Source of the DNA: Pedobacter sp. BAL39
Lineage (GTDB): Bacteria; Bacteroidota; Bacteroidia; Sphingobacteriales; Sphingobacteriaceae
Assembly (NCBI RefSeq): GCF_000170795.1
Contig: NZ_ABCM01000012.1
Coordinates: 124,001-188,000, forward strand
Length of the DNA stretch: 64,000 nt
Direction: 5' to 3'
Shown here: in pieces, positions 34,228 to 43,009 of the stretch
Layout: each line of letters starts with the position of its first letter
Numbering within the stretch: position 1 is the stretch's first letter
Notes under the pieces: generated by a model
What the model was told of the DNA's origin: nothing
What the model saw: only the letters and a program-made list of their open reading frames with translations
The model's database searches: none
Program-made: the position numbers and the translations under genes

Positions 34228-35288
34228 AAAGAGTAATTATTACAGTCTTAATCATTATCGTCACTATCGGTGCTATTGCATGGGTGCTGAGCAATAACAA
34301 AAAGAAAAATGCGGCAAAAACGGCTATAGTTGCTCAAGGCTCAGGCGCAGTCAGTGTGCGTACTTCCGTTATCAAAAGAGAGCCTATTAACCTTGATTTC
34401 AGTGCTAACGGCACCTTTGCAGCCAATCAGGAACTCAACTTCCTTTCAGAGAATGCTGGCCGCGTGACCAAGATCTATGTAGATGAGGGTGCAAGAGTGT
34501 CTAAAGGACAAATCCTGGCGCGCATTGACGCAGAGATCATCAATACAGATAAAGAAACAGCACAGGCAACACTTCAGAATGCCATCAGGGACGAGGCGAG
34601 ATACAGCAGCTCATTCAAAACCGGTGGTGTAACGCAGCAGCAATTGGACCAGGCAAAACTAGCGGTAGAAAATGCACGGCTACGCCTGCAGAGTGCACAA
34701 AGAAAAGTGAGTGATGCCAACATCAAATCTCCGATCAATGGCATTGTCAATAAGAGATACATTGAGGTTGGTGCCTTTGTAACCGCTCAGGGTACCCAGC
34801 TGTTTGAACTGGTTGATGTTTCCAAACTGAAACTTAAAGTAAGCGTCAATGAATCACAGGTGGCCAACCTGAATATCGGCGATCAGGTACAGATCAAGTC
34901 GAATGTATTTCCTGCTGACGATTACCAGGGCAAAGTTACGTTCATCGCTGCAAAAGCAGACAACTCACTGAACTTCCCGATTGAACTTCAGGTGGAAAAC
35001 AATAAAAAGAACACCATCAAGGCAGGAATGTATGGAACGGCAATATTTAAGTTCCCTAAACAGAATCCGGCATTGACCATTCCTCGTGGTTCATTCGTAG
35101 GCAGCGTGAGCAGCAACCAGATTTTTGTATTGGAAAATGGAAAAACTGCCAGGATCAGAAAAGTGGTCCCAGGAAGAATTCTTGGAGAAAACGTTGAAAT
35201 CGTTGATGGCCTGAAAGAAGGAGAAACAGTGATCACCAGTGGCCAGATTAACCTGGTTGACGGCTCAGAAGTTACGCCTGTTAAATAA
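34224..35288 (+). CDS. RND efflux periplasmic adaptor (membrane fusion protein)
   Basis: The 354-aa protein has an N-terminal membrane anchor (VIITVLIIIVTIGAIAWVL) and no lipobox. It then shows a barrel-sandwich lipoyl half (NAGRVTKIYVDEGARVSKGQILARID), a coiled-coil hairpin (about residues 110-160), the second half (IKSPINGIVNKRYIEVGAFV) and a beta-barrel domain. This is the HlyD/AcrA-type adaptor linking the RND pump to TolC. Overlap with the TolC gene and the 79-bp gap to the permease gene fit one operon. Confidence 0.96.
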   Translation: MKRVIITVLIIIVTIGAIAWVLSNNKKKNAAKTAIVAQGSGAVSVRTSVIKREPINLDFSANGTFAANQELNFLSENAGRVTKIYVDEGARVSKGQILARIDAEIINTDKETAQATLQNAIRDEARYSSSFKTGGVTQQQLDQAKLAVENARLRLQSAQRKVSDANIKSPINGIVNKRYIEVGAFVTAQGTQLFELVDVSKLKLKVSVNESQVANLNIGDQVQIKSNVFPADDYQGKVTFIAAKADNSLNFPIELQVENNKKNTIKAGMYGTAIFKFPKQNPALTIPRGSFVGSVSSNQIFVLENGKTARIRKVVPGRILGENVEIVDGLKEGETVITSGQINLVDGSEVTPVK

Positions 35289-35367
35289 GCAGGACTACCA
35301 ATTCAACCGACAAGAGGCAGCTCGCCAAACCGGGCTACTTCAAACAGTTAAAATATAAATAGATCTG

Positions 35368-38300
35368 ATGAAAATTACAGAAATATCAATCAAACGCCCT
35401 ACCCTCGTGATCGTGGTCTTTACCGTCCTCACGTTGATGGGTCTGTTGAGCTACTTTGGGCTGAGTTATGAACTTCTTCCCAAATTCTCAAACAATGTGG
35501 TCTCCATCTCCACGATATATCCAGGAGCGTCACCAAACGAGGTGGAAAATACCGTCACCAAGAAAATTGAAGATGCGGTATCCTCGATGGAAAATATCAA
35601 AAAGCTGAATGCAGTTTCTTACGAAAGTTTATCTGTAGTTACCATCACGCTGAACGATAAAGCCGATGTCGATCTTTCCTTAAATGACGCACAACGTAAA
35701 GTAAACGCGATTCTCTCTGATCTGCCAGACGATGTAGACCCGCCCTCACTCAGCAAGTTCTCTCTGGATGACTTGCCGGTGATTACGATGTCTGCCTCTG
35801 CGAAGATGGATGACGCGGCATTTTATGACTTGATAGATAAACGTATTGCCCCAATCCTCTCCAGGGTAAGCGGGGTAGCTCAGGTAACACTCGTGGGTGG
35901 CCAGGAACGTGAAATTGTGGTAGGTCTTGACGCAGATAAACTTCAGGGTTATGGTCTTTCTGTACCTCAAATCCAGCAGGCCATTCTGACTTCGAATCTT
36001 GACTTCCCTACCGGTAGTGTAAAAACACAGAATCAAGACGTCCTCGTGCGCTTGTCTGGAAAATACAAATCAGTTGACGAGTTAAGAAACCTTGTTGTCG
36101 CAACCAGCAAAAGCGGTGCACAAATCCGTGTGGGCGACGTTGCAGACGTCCAGGATTCACAGAAAGAAGTTGAAAAAATAGCCCGGATTGACAGAAAAGG
36201 TGCCATCGCCATACAGATCATTAAGCAGTCTGACGCGAATGCCGTAGAGGTAAGCAGGGGTATGCACAAGATCATTGAAAACCTTCAAAAAGATTATGTA
36301 GCCAATGGCCTTAAGATCTTGATTGTAAATGATAGCTCGATATTCACACTGGAATCTGCAGACGCCGTTATCCATGATTTGATCCTGGCCATTGTACTCG
36401 TTGCATTTGTAATGCTTTTCTTCCTTCACAGTTTAAGAAATGCGGCAATTGTTATGGTATCGATCCCTGCTTCACTGATTGCGACCTTCATTGGTATTGG
36501 GCTTTTTGGCTACACGCTCAACCTAATGTCGCTCCTGGGTTTATCATTGGTAGTAGGTATCCTTGTCGATGATGCCATCGTAGTGTTGGAGAACATTTAC
36601 AGACACATGGAAATGGGCAAGAACAAAGTGCGTGCAGCCTATGATGCAACGAGTGAAATTGGATTTACAGTCGTTTCTATTACGCTTGTAATTGTGGTCG
36701 TATTCTTCCCAATCGCAGTGAGCACTGGACTTGTATCCAACATCCTGCGTCAGTTCTGTGTCGTGGTGATCATTGCGACACTCCTATCCCTTGTCGCTTC
36801 GTTTACCATTGTACCCCTATTGTCTTCACGTTTCGGTAAGCTGGAGAGAATTGAGGGAAAAAACATCTTTGGCCGTTTTATCCTTTGGTTTGAAAAGCAA
36901 CTGCATAAATTCACACTATGGATCACCGGAATCTTAACCTGGACGTTAAAGCATAAAGCCATCACCATTATTGGGGTGTTCTTATTACTTTTCAGTTCTT
37001 GCGGGCTTACTATAGGTGGATTTATTGGTACTGAGTTTTTCCCGAAAAGTGATAAGGGAGAGTTCCTTGTCCAGATAGAATTACCTAAAGATGCCTCTCT
37101 TGAAAAAACAAACCAGTATACTCAGAAAGCAGAAGAATTCCTAAATACAAAAAAGGAAATTACCCAGATGATTACTACGGTAGGTCAGGCAAGTGGTGAT
37201 TTTGGAGGAACACAGGCTACAGCTTATAAATCGGAGATCAACGTCCGCCTGGTAGATCGTAAAGACCGCGAAGACGAATCCAGCATCTATGCAACAAAAG
37301 TGAGCCGCGAGCTCGCTAAGGTACTCGTGGGGGCAAAAGTAAAAACTGTCCCGATTAGTATACTTGGTATTGCGGAGAATGCACCTATTGACATGGTGGT
37401 GATGGGTTCTGACCTTGATAGCGCGATGAAATATGCTGAGGGTGCGATGAAGGTTCTGGCAACAATCGAAGGTTCAGCGGAGGTAAAACTATCTGTTGAA
37501 AAGGGTAGCCCTGAAATTAATGTTCAGGTAGACCGCGATAAGATGGCAGCGCTAGGTCTGACCATGCAAACGGTAGGGTCTACGATGCAGACTGCCTTTA
37601 GTGGAAATACTGATGGAAAGTACCGTAAAGGTGAATATGAATATGACATCAACATTCAGTACCAAACTTTCAACCGCAAGGATATTGATGATGTTAGAAA
37701 CCTGATATTCGTCAATCCTGAAGGTCAGCAGATCAAACTATCGCAGTTTGCAGAAATCAAAGAAGGAGCAGGTCCAAGTCAGCTGGAACGCCGGGACAAG
37801 AGTACTTCCGTATCGGTGAAAGCTCAGTCTATTGGCCGTCCTACGGGAACGATCGTCACCGAATTCCAGGCAAAACTGGATGAAATGGAAAAGAATGGCA
37901 AACTGAAAAAACCTGTAGGGGTAAGTTACCTGTGGGCAGGTGACCAGGAAAACCAAAGTGAAGGATTTGGTACACTGGGAATCGCCTTGCTGTCATCTAT
38001 CATCCTGGTTTATCTGATCATGGTGGCTTTATACGACAGCTTTATCTACCCGTTAGTAGTGATGTTCTCCATCCCACTGTCGGTCATTGGAGCATTACTT
38101 GCATTGGCATTGACAAATAATTCCCTGGGTATTTTCACCATCCTCGGTCTCATTATGCTCATTGGTCTGGTCGCAAAAAATGCGATCATCCTCGTCGATT
38201 TTACCAACCAGATGAAAGCCGAAGGAAAGTCAACGCACGAGGCACTGATCCTTGCCAACCATGCCCGTTTGAGACCGATTCTCATGACTACTATTGCCAT

Positions 38301-38559
38301 GGTCATCGGTATGCTTCCAATTGCCCTTGCAAGTGGTGCGGGTGCGGAATGGAAAAACGGTCTTGCCTGGGTCATTATCGGTGGATTGACCAGTTCACTC
38401 TTCCTGACCCTCATCGTCGTACCGGTAATGTATCAGGTTTTCGATGGCATGTTGGAACGTTTTGGCTTCAACAAAAAAGGCAAAACTATGGAAGAACTGA
38501 TTGCTGAGCCTTACACGCATAAAGATGTTAAGGAATATGACCTGGACCACGGCCACTAG
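35368..38559 (+). CDS. RND efflux permease (HAE1/AcrB-type)
   Basis: The 1063-aa protein is an inner-membrane proton-driven pump with 12 predicted helices in the usual 1+5 / 1+5 pattern and two large periplasmic loops. The N-terminal ITEISIKRPTLVIVVFTVL helix, helix IV LVVGILVDDAIVVLENIYR with the proton-relay D401/D402, and the C-terminal IGLVAKNAILVDF-like LIGLVAKNAIILVDFTNQ are clear. It is complete. With the TolC and adaptor genes it makes a whole efflux system, probably for lipophilic toxins or dyes; the substrates cannot be read from sequence. Confidence 0.97.
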   Translation: MKITEISIKRPTLVIVVFTVLTLMGLLSYFGLSYELLPKFSNNVVSISTIYPGASPNEVENTVTKKIEDAVSSMENIKKLNAVSYESLSVVTITLNDKADVDLSLNDAQRKVNAILSDLPDDVDPPSLSKFSLDDLPVITMSASAKMDDAAFYDLIDKRIAPILSRVSGVAQVTLVGGQEREIVVGLDADKLQGYGLSVPQIQQAILTSNLDFPTGSVKTQNQDVLVRLSGKYKSVDELRNLVVATSKSGAQIRVGDVADVQDSQKEVEKIARIDRKGAIAIQIIKQSDANAVEVSRGMHKIIENLQKDYVANGLKILIVNDSSIFTLESADAVIHDLILAIVLVAFVMLFFLHSLRNAAIVMVSIPASLIATFIGIGLFGYTLNLMSLLGLSLVVGILVDDAIVVLENIYRHMEMGKNKVRAAYDATSEIGFTVVSITLVIVVVFFPIAVSTGLVSNILRQFCVVVIIATLLSLVASFTIVPLLSSRFGKLERIEGKNIFGRFILWFEKQLHKFTLWITGILTWTLKHKAITIIGVFLLLFSSCGLTIGGFIGTEFFPKSDKGEFLVQIELPKDASLEKTNQYTQKAEEFLNTKKEITQMITTVGQASGDFGGTQATAYKSEINVRLVDRKDREDESSIYATKVSRELAKVLVGAKVKTVPISILGIAENAPIDMVVMGSDLDSAMKYAEGAMKVLATIEGSAEVKLSVEKGSPEINVQVDRDKMAALGLTMQTVGSTMQTAFSGNTDGKYRKGEYEYDINIQYQTFNRKDIDDVRNLIFVNPEGQQIKLSQFAEIKEGAGPSQLERRDKSTSVSVKAQSIGRPTGTIVTEFQAKLDEMEKNGKLKKPVGVSYLWAGDQENQSEGFGTLGIALLSSIILVYLIMVALYDSFIYPLVVMFSIPLSVIGALLALALTNNSLGIFTILGLIMLIGLVAKNAIILVDFTNQMKAEGKSTHEALILANHARLRPILMTTIAMVIGMLPIALASGAGAEWKNGLAWVIIGGLTSSLFLTLIVVPVMYQVFDGMLERFGFNKKGKTMEELIAEPYTHKDVKEYDLDHGH

Positions 38560-38606
38560 TGCTAACTCCAATTAATCGTTAAAAAAACGCGATTTGTTCC
38601 ATAATA

Positions 38607-38643
38607 AAAAAAGAGAATGTACTGAAAAGACATTCTCTTTTTT
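38607..38643 (+). terminator. Terminator of the efflux operon
   Basis: AAAAAAGAGAATGT (38607-38620) pairs perfectly with ACATTCTCTTTTTT (38630-38643) around a 9-nt loop and is followed by a T-rich run. Confidence 0.88.
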
Positions 38644-38689
38644 TATTTTACAGCGAAAAACAAATGGACTGATTCGCTGTAATATTAAA

Positions 38690-39511
38690 ATGATGAAGTA
38701 TATCCTTTCCCTGATGCTATGCTGTTGCCTGAATGCCTTTGCCCAACACCCTCCTGTATTTGAAGGGATGGAGATGGATACTACCCTTATCGTTGCAGGA
38801 GACTTAAATGTCAATCTGGTACGCTACAAATATGGTAAACCCAGCATCTCCTTCCTGGCCATTCACGACGATGAGGATACGGGCGTAAAGGCAGCATTTG
38901 AATACATACAGTTCAGCGGGGGCAGCATCATCGATTGTCAATATGGTGGTAAGAGAAATTACAAGTTCACATATAACGGTCAGCAGTACCAGACAGACCC
39001 AAACAGCATTTACTCAAAAGAAGGTGCCAAAATAGGAATTGAAAAATTTGGCCCCTCCAATAATGAAGTGGTACACCAGATGGAAAACATCGCCAGGATC
39101 ATACTGAACCAATATAATCCGAAAAAACTGGGGTATATCTTCACTTTGCACAACAATGCCGACGGCGGTTTTGGCATACCGTCCTATCTCAAAGGATATG
39201 AACTTGAAAAGGTCACAGACTCAGTCCACATCAATTTCCAGATGGACCCGGACGACATGGTGCTGGTGACAGAGAAAAAACTCTACAACGCTTTAAAAAA
39301 GGCCAATGTAAATGTGGTATTGCAACATACCGAAGCCGATGACGATGGCTCTCTATCTATCTACGCGAAACGTAACCAGATTCCTTATATCAATGTAGAA
39401 GTACAACATGGTCATCAGGAAGAAAACTTAAGACTCATAGAAATCGCAGTAAAAGCGCTATATGAGTGTTACCCGAATCTGAAAGAAAAAGATAAAGCCG
39501 CAAACGAATAG
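38690..39511 (+). CDS. Secreted protein of unknown function
   Basis: From ATG 38690 the product is 273 aa with a signal peptide (MMKYILSLMLCCCLNAFAQ), so it is exported to the periplasm or beyond. I do not recognise the family with certainty. The segment SFLAIHDDEDTGVKAAFEYI resembles the zinc-ligand block (HxxE) of M14-like peptidases or N-formylglutamate amidohydrolases, and TLHNNADGGFGI and LQHTEADDDGS carry further histidines, so a metallo-amidohydrolase is possible. It has no evident operon partner; the efflux terminator precedes it and a terminator overlaps its end. Confidence 0.75.
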   Translation: MMKYILSLMLCCCLNAFAQHPPVFEGMEMDTTLIVAGDLNVNLVRYKYGKPSISFLAIHDDEDTGVKAAFEYIQFSGGSIIDCQYGGKRNYKFTYNGQQYQTDPNSIYSKEGAKIGIEKFGPSNNEVVHQMENIARIILNQYNPKKLGYIFTLHNNADGGFGIPSYLKGYELEKVTDSVHINFQMDPDDMVLVTEKKLYNALKKANVNVVLQHTEADDDGSLSIYAKRNQIPYINVEVQHGHQEENLRLIEIAVKALYECYPNLKEKDKAANE

Positions 39512-39522
39512 TCTGCGGCTTT
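39494..39522. terminator. Terminator overlapping the end of the secreted-protein gene
   Basis: AAAGCCGCA (39494-39502) pairs with TGCGGCTTT (39514-39522) and includes the stop codon in its loop. It can also stop minus-strand transcription from lpdA. Confidence 0.7.
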
Positions 39523-39562
39523 AAAGATACACTGCTTTAGCAAAGCAGCGCATAGAAGTTCA

Positions 39563-40969
39563 TTAAATATGGATCGCCCTGTTTTCAGTTGCAGCCATTG
39601 CCGCTTCTTTTAAGGCCTCTGTATAGGTAGGGTGAGCATGGCAGATCCTTGCAATGTCTTCCGCAGAAGCACGGAACTCCATGGCTACAACAGCCTCTGC
39701 AATCATATCAGCCGCACGTGGCCCAATCATATGTACACCAAGGATTTCATCAGTAGCAGCGTCAGCCAGCACTTTCACAAAACCATCAGTATCCATACTC
39801 GCCTTCGCACGTCCGCTTGCTTTGAAAGGGAATGATCCTGCTTTGTAAGCCGTTCCTTTTTCTTTCAGCTGCTCTTCGGTAAAACCTACCGACGCAACCT
39901 CCGGCCAGGTATATACTACTCCTGGAATCAGGTTGTAGTTGATGTGTGGTTTCTGTCCGGCAATCGTTTCCGCAACATACACACCTTCATCTTCGGCCTT
40001 ATGCGCAAGCATCGCTCCTTTGATCACATCACCAATCGCATACACTCCAGGTACAGCTGTTTCCAGATGATCATTTACTGGAATTTTGTTTCCGCGTTCT
40101 TCTGTTTTGATGCCTATATTCTCCAGCCCCAATCCTTCAGTATAAGCAGTACGTCCGACAGCAACGATACAATAATCAGCTTCCAGCTTCACCTGCTCTC
40201 CCTTCGCATTGTCGGCAGTTACAGTTACACGTTTACCTTTTGTTGTCGCTCCGGTCACCTTGTGTCCCATAAAGAACTCCATACCCAACGATTTTTTCAA
40301 TACGCGTTGCAGTTCTTTTCCAAGACCAGCATCCATGGTACCAATGATGGAAGGCATAAACTCCACCACAGAAACTTTTGTTCCCAGGCGTGCATATACG
40401 GAACCCAGCTCCAGGCCGATTACCCCACCACCAATCACGACCATTTCCTTAGGAACCTCGGTAATGTTCAAGGCTTCCGTAGAAGTAATGATTCTCTTTT
40501 TATCGATAGGCAGAAAAGGAAGAGCCGTAGGCTTTGAGCCCGACGCGATGATCACATTTTTTGCGGTGATGGTCTCTGTAGAACCATCTTCCTTAGTGAT
40601 CTTTACAGTATTTTTATCTACGAATGAACCCAGGCCCTGGAAAGAATCAATTTTATTTTTTTTGAAAAGATATTGAATACCGGCAGTGTTTTGCGCAACC
40701 ACATCATTCTTGCGGGCAATCATCTGAGGCATGTCTACCTTCAGGTCTTTCAGGTTGATCCCGTGTGTATTGAAAGTGTGAGCAGCATTATGAAAGTGCT
40801 CAGAAGAATCTAACAATGCTTTTGAAGGGATACAACCCACATTCAGGCAAGTACCACCAAAAGTTTTGTATTTTTCTATTACCGCCGTTTTTAAGCCTAG
40901 TTGGGCACATCTGATTGCTCCAACATAACCGCCCGGACCCGAGCCAATAACAACTACATCGTACTGCAT
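39563..40969 (-). CDS. lpdA: Dihydrolipoyl dehydrogenase (E3)
   Basis: E3 reoxidises dihydrolipoyl groups of 2-oxoacid dehydrogenase complexes and of GcvH, passing electrons to NAD+. From ATG 40969 the protein is 468 aa. It has the FAD-binding GSGPGG (9-14), the redox-active disulfide C41/C46 in GGTCLNVGCIPSK, the NAD-binding GGGVIGLELGSVYARLG, and the C-terminal active-site His-Glu pair H446/E451 in HAHPTYTEALKEA. An extension to 41008 is rejected because a promoter box lies inside it. The E1 and E2 genes of 2-oxoglutarate dehydrogenase lie 4-8 kb downstream, so this is probably their E3. Confidence 0.98.
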   Translation of the reverse strand: MQYDVVVIGSGPGGYVGAIRCAQLGLKTAVIEKYKTFGGTCLNVGCIPSKALLDSSEHFHNAAHTFNTHGINLKDLKVDMPQMIARKNDVVAQNTAGIQYLFKKNKIDSFQGLGSFVDKNTVKITKEDGSTETITAKNVIIASGSKPTALPFLPIDKKRIITSTEALNITEVPKEMVVIGGGVIGLELGSVYARLGTKVSVVEFMPSIIGTMDAGLGKELQRVLKKSLGMEFFMGHKVTGATTKGKRVTVTADNAKGEQVKLEADYCIVAVGRTAYTEGLGLENIGIKTEERGNKIPVNDHLETAVPGVYAIGDVIKGAMLAHKAEDEGVYVAETIAGQKPHINYNLIPGVVYTWPEVASVGFTEEQLKEKGTAYKAGSFPFKASGRAKASMDTDGFVKVLADAATDEILGVHMIGPRAADMIAEAVVAMEFRASAEDIARICHAHPTYTEALKEAAMAATENRAIHI

Positions 40970-40992
40970 ATATAAGGATTTTTTTTGTGGTA

Positions 40993-41000
40993 CAAAGTTA
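40993..41000 (-). promoter_or_regulatory. -7 box of lpdA
   Basis: Minus-strand TAACTTTG (41000-40993) matches TAnnTTTG and gives a leader of about 20 nt to ATG 40969. This also argues against the longer N-terminus. Confidence 0.5.
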
Positions 41001-41121
41001 ATAAACATAAGGCTAATAATCCTGCTAATCCCCAGATTTTACACATCTTTAATGTTACAAACAGGACATTCAAATGGCAATTTCTGTATATTTAGCCATC
41101 ACTAAATCGATCAAACACATC

Positions 41122-42999
41122 ATGACCAGTATTAAATCCTTAGGGCTTGCGCTTGTCCTCTTTTTTGCAGGAACATCCCTGTTGGCGCAGCAGTCAGACT
41201 CTGCGTATGTACGCGAAAATTACACTAAAATAGAACGCAGCATCCCTATGCGTGATGGCAAAAAGCTCTTTACCGCGATCTATATCCCTAAGGATAAAAG
41301 CAAGAAATATCCATTCATGATCAACCGCACGCCTTACACCTCTGCACCTTATGGCGAAGCAAATTACAAAACCTCACTCGGTCCCACTTCCTTATTTCTC
41401 AGGGAAGGATTCATCTTCGTTTATCAGGACGTGAGGGGCCGATGGATGAGCGAAGGGGATTACGTTGATGTGAGGCCACACATCGACCACAAAAAAGGAA
41501 AAAGTGCCATCGACGAAAGTTCCGATACGTATGACACCATAGATTGGCTGGTCAAAAACATTCCCAACAACAATGGCAAGGCCGGACTATATGGCATCTC
41601 CTACCCGGGTTTCTACTCTACAGCAGCATTGCCTGGCGCACATAAGGCATTAAAAGCAGTATCACCGCAGGCTCCGGTAACCGATTGGTTCAGGGGGGAT
41701 GATTTCCATCACAACGGGGCTTTCATGCTGGCGGATGCCTTCAACTTTTACTCCTCTTTTGGGGTGCCAAGACCGAAACCCATCACCCCGGACAAAGGAC
41801 CTAAACCTTTCGAGTATCCTATTGTTGACAACTATCGCTTCTACCTCAGCATCGGCGCACTAAGAAATGTGAACACCAAATACTTCGGCGACAGCATCCA
41901 GTTCTGGAACGAGATGATGAAACATCCTAACCTCGACGCATTCTGGCAGGCGAAAGACATCACTCCTCATCTTAAAGACATCAAACCTGCGGTCATGGTT
42001 GTAGGTGGATTTTTTGATGCTGAAGACGCCTTCGGCACATTCCACACCTACAAAAGCATCGAAAAGCAAAATCCGAATGCCATAAACAAACTAGTCGTCG
42101 GCCCCTGGTTCCACGGCGGATGGGTCAGAAGTACAGGCAGTAGCTTCGGGGACATCAAATTCGGCCAGCCTACCAGCACCTACTACCAGGAAAAGATAGA
42201 ATTCCCCTTCTTTATGCACTACCTTAAAGATGGTGCCAACCCTAACCTTGCAGAAGCAACGGTATTCCTTACCGGCAGCAATGAATGGAAGTCGTTTGAC
42301 ACCTGGCCACCAAAGGATACGGAAACAAAAACGCTTTATTTCCAGGACAAGGGGGGACTGGCTTTTAATAAACCTACAACCGCGGACAGCTTCAACGAGT
42401 ATGAAAGCGACCCCAACAACCCGGTTCCTTATCAGGATGGTGTGCAGGCAAGAAGAACACGCGAATACATGATCGATGACCAGCGCTTTGCGGCTCGCAG
42501 ACCTGATGTTAAAGTATTTCAGACAGAAGTCCTGACTGAAGACATTACCCTCGCCGGCCCGCTTACTGCTGATCTCCTGGTCTCCACCTCAGGCACCGAC
42601 GCGGATTATGTGGTGAAACTGATTGATGTATACCCTGAAATCACTGAAGAAACATCAGCAGAAAACAAAGAGGTGATCATGGGCGGATACCAGATGCTTA
42701 TCCGTGGCGAGGTGATGCGCGGGAAGTTCAGGAACAGCTTTCAGACCCCGGAACCGTTTGTACCAGGAAAAGTTACTGAGGTAAAATACACCTTGCCCGA
42801 CGTTGGACATACCTTCAAAAAAGGACACCGCATCATGGTACAGGTACAAAATTCCTGGTTCCCGATTGTAGATAGGAACCCCCAGGTATTTACAGACATC
42901 TATCAGGCTGCTGATGCAGACTTCAGGAAAGCAACACACCGCATCTACCACGATCAGCAAAATGCCTCTTCCATCATTGTAACGGTACTTAAACCATAA
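41122..42999 (+). CDS. Secreted CocE/NonD family hydrolase (X-Pro dipeptidyl-peptidase-like)
   Basis: From ATG 41122 the 625-aa product begins with a signal peptide (MTSIKSLGLALVLFFAGTSL, then LAQQ) and is probably periplasmic. It is an alpha/beta hydrolase of the CocE/S15 type. IPMRDGKKLFTAIYIPK opens the core, the oxyanion YQDVRGRWMSEG follows, the nucleophile is S160 in GISYPGF, and the C-terminal jelly-roll (X-Pro dipeptidyl-peptidase C-terminal domain) begins near residue 440. Homologues include glutaryl-7-ACA acylases and X-Pro dipeptidyl peptidases. The M1 peptidase gene starts 10 bp after its stop, so both are probably one peptide-degrading operon. Confidence 0.94.
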   Translation: MTSIKSLGLALVLFFAGTSLLAQQSDSAYVRENYTKIERSIPMRDGKKLFTAIYIPKDKSKKYPFMINRTPYTSAPYGEANYKTSLGPTSLFLREGFIFVYQDVRGRWMSEGDYVDVRPHIDHKKGKSAIDESSDTYDTIDWLVKNIPNNNGKAGLYGISYPGFYSTAALPGAHKALKAVSPQAPVTDWFRGDDFHHNGAFMLADAFNFYSSFGVPRPKPITPDKGPKPFEYPIVDNYRFYLSIGALRNVNTKYFGDSIQFWNEMMKHPNLDAFWQAKDITPHLKDIKPAVMVVGGFFDAEDAFGTFHTYKSIEKQNPNAINKLVVGPWFHGGWVRSTGSSFGDIKFGQPTSTYYQEKIEFPFFMHYLKDGANPNLAEATVFLTGSNEWKSFDTWPPKDTETKTLYFQDKGGLAFNKPTTADSFNEYESDPNNPVPYQDGVQARRTREYMIDDQRFAARRPDVKVFQTEVLTEDITLAGPLTADLLVSTSGTDADYVVKLIDVYPEITEETSAENKEVIMGGYQMLIRGEVMRGKFRNSFQTPEPFVPGKVTEVKYTLPDVGHTFKKGHRIMVQVQNSWFPIVDRNPQVFTDIYQAADADFRKATHRIYHDQQNASSIIVTVLKP

Positions 43000-43009
43000 A
43001 CACCTACTG

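Noticed and set aside
40969..41008. Longer N-terminus of LpdA
   Set aside because: The extra 13 residues precede a classical Met-xx-D-VVVIG start and overlap the -7 promoter box.
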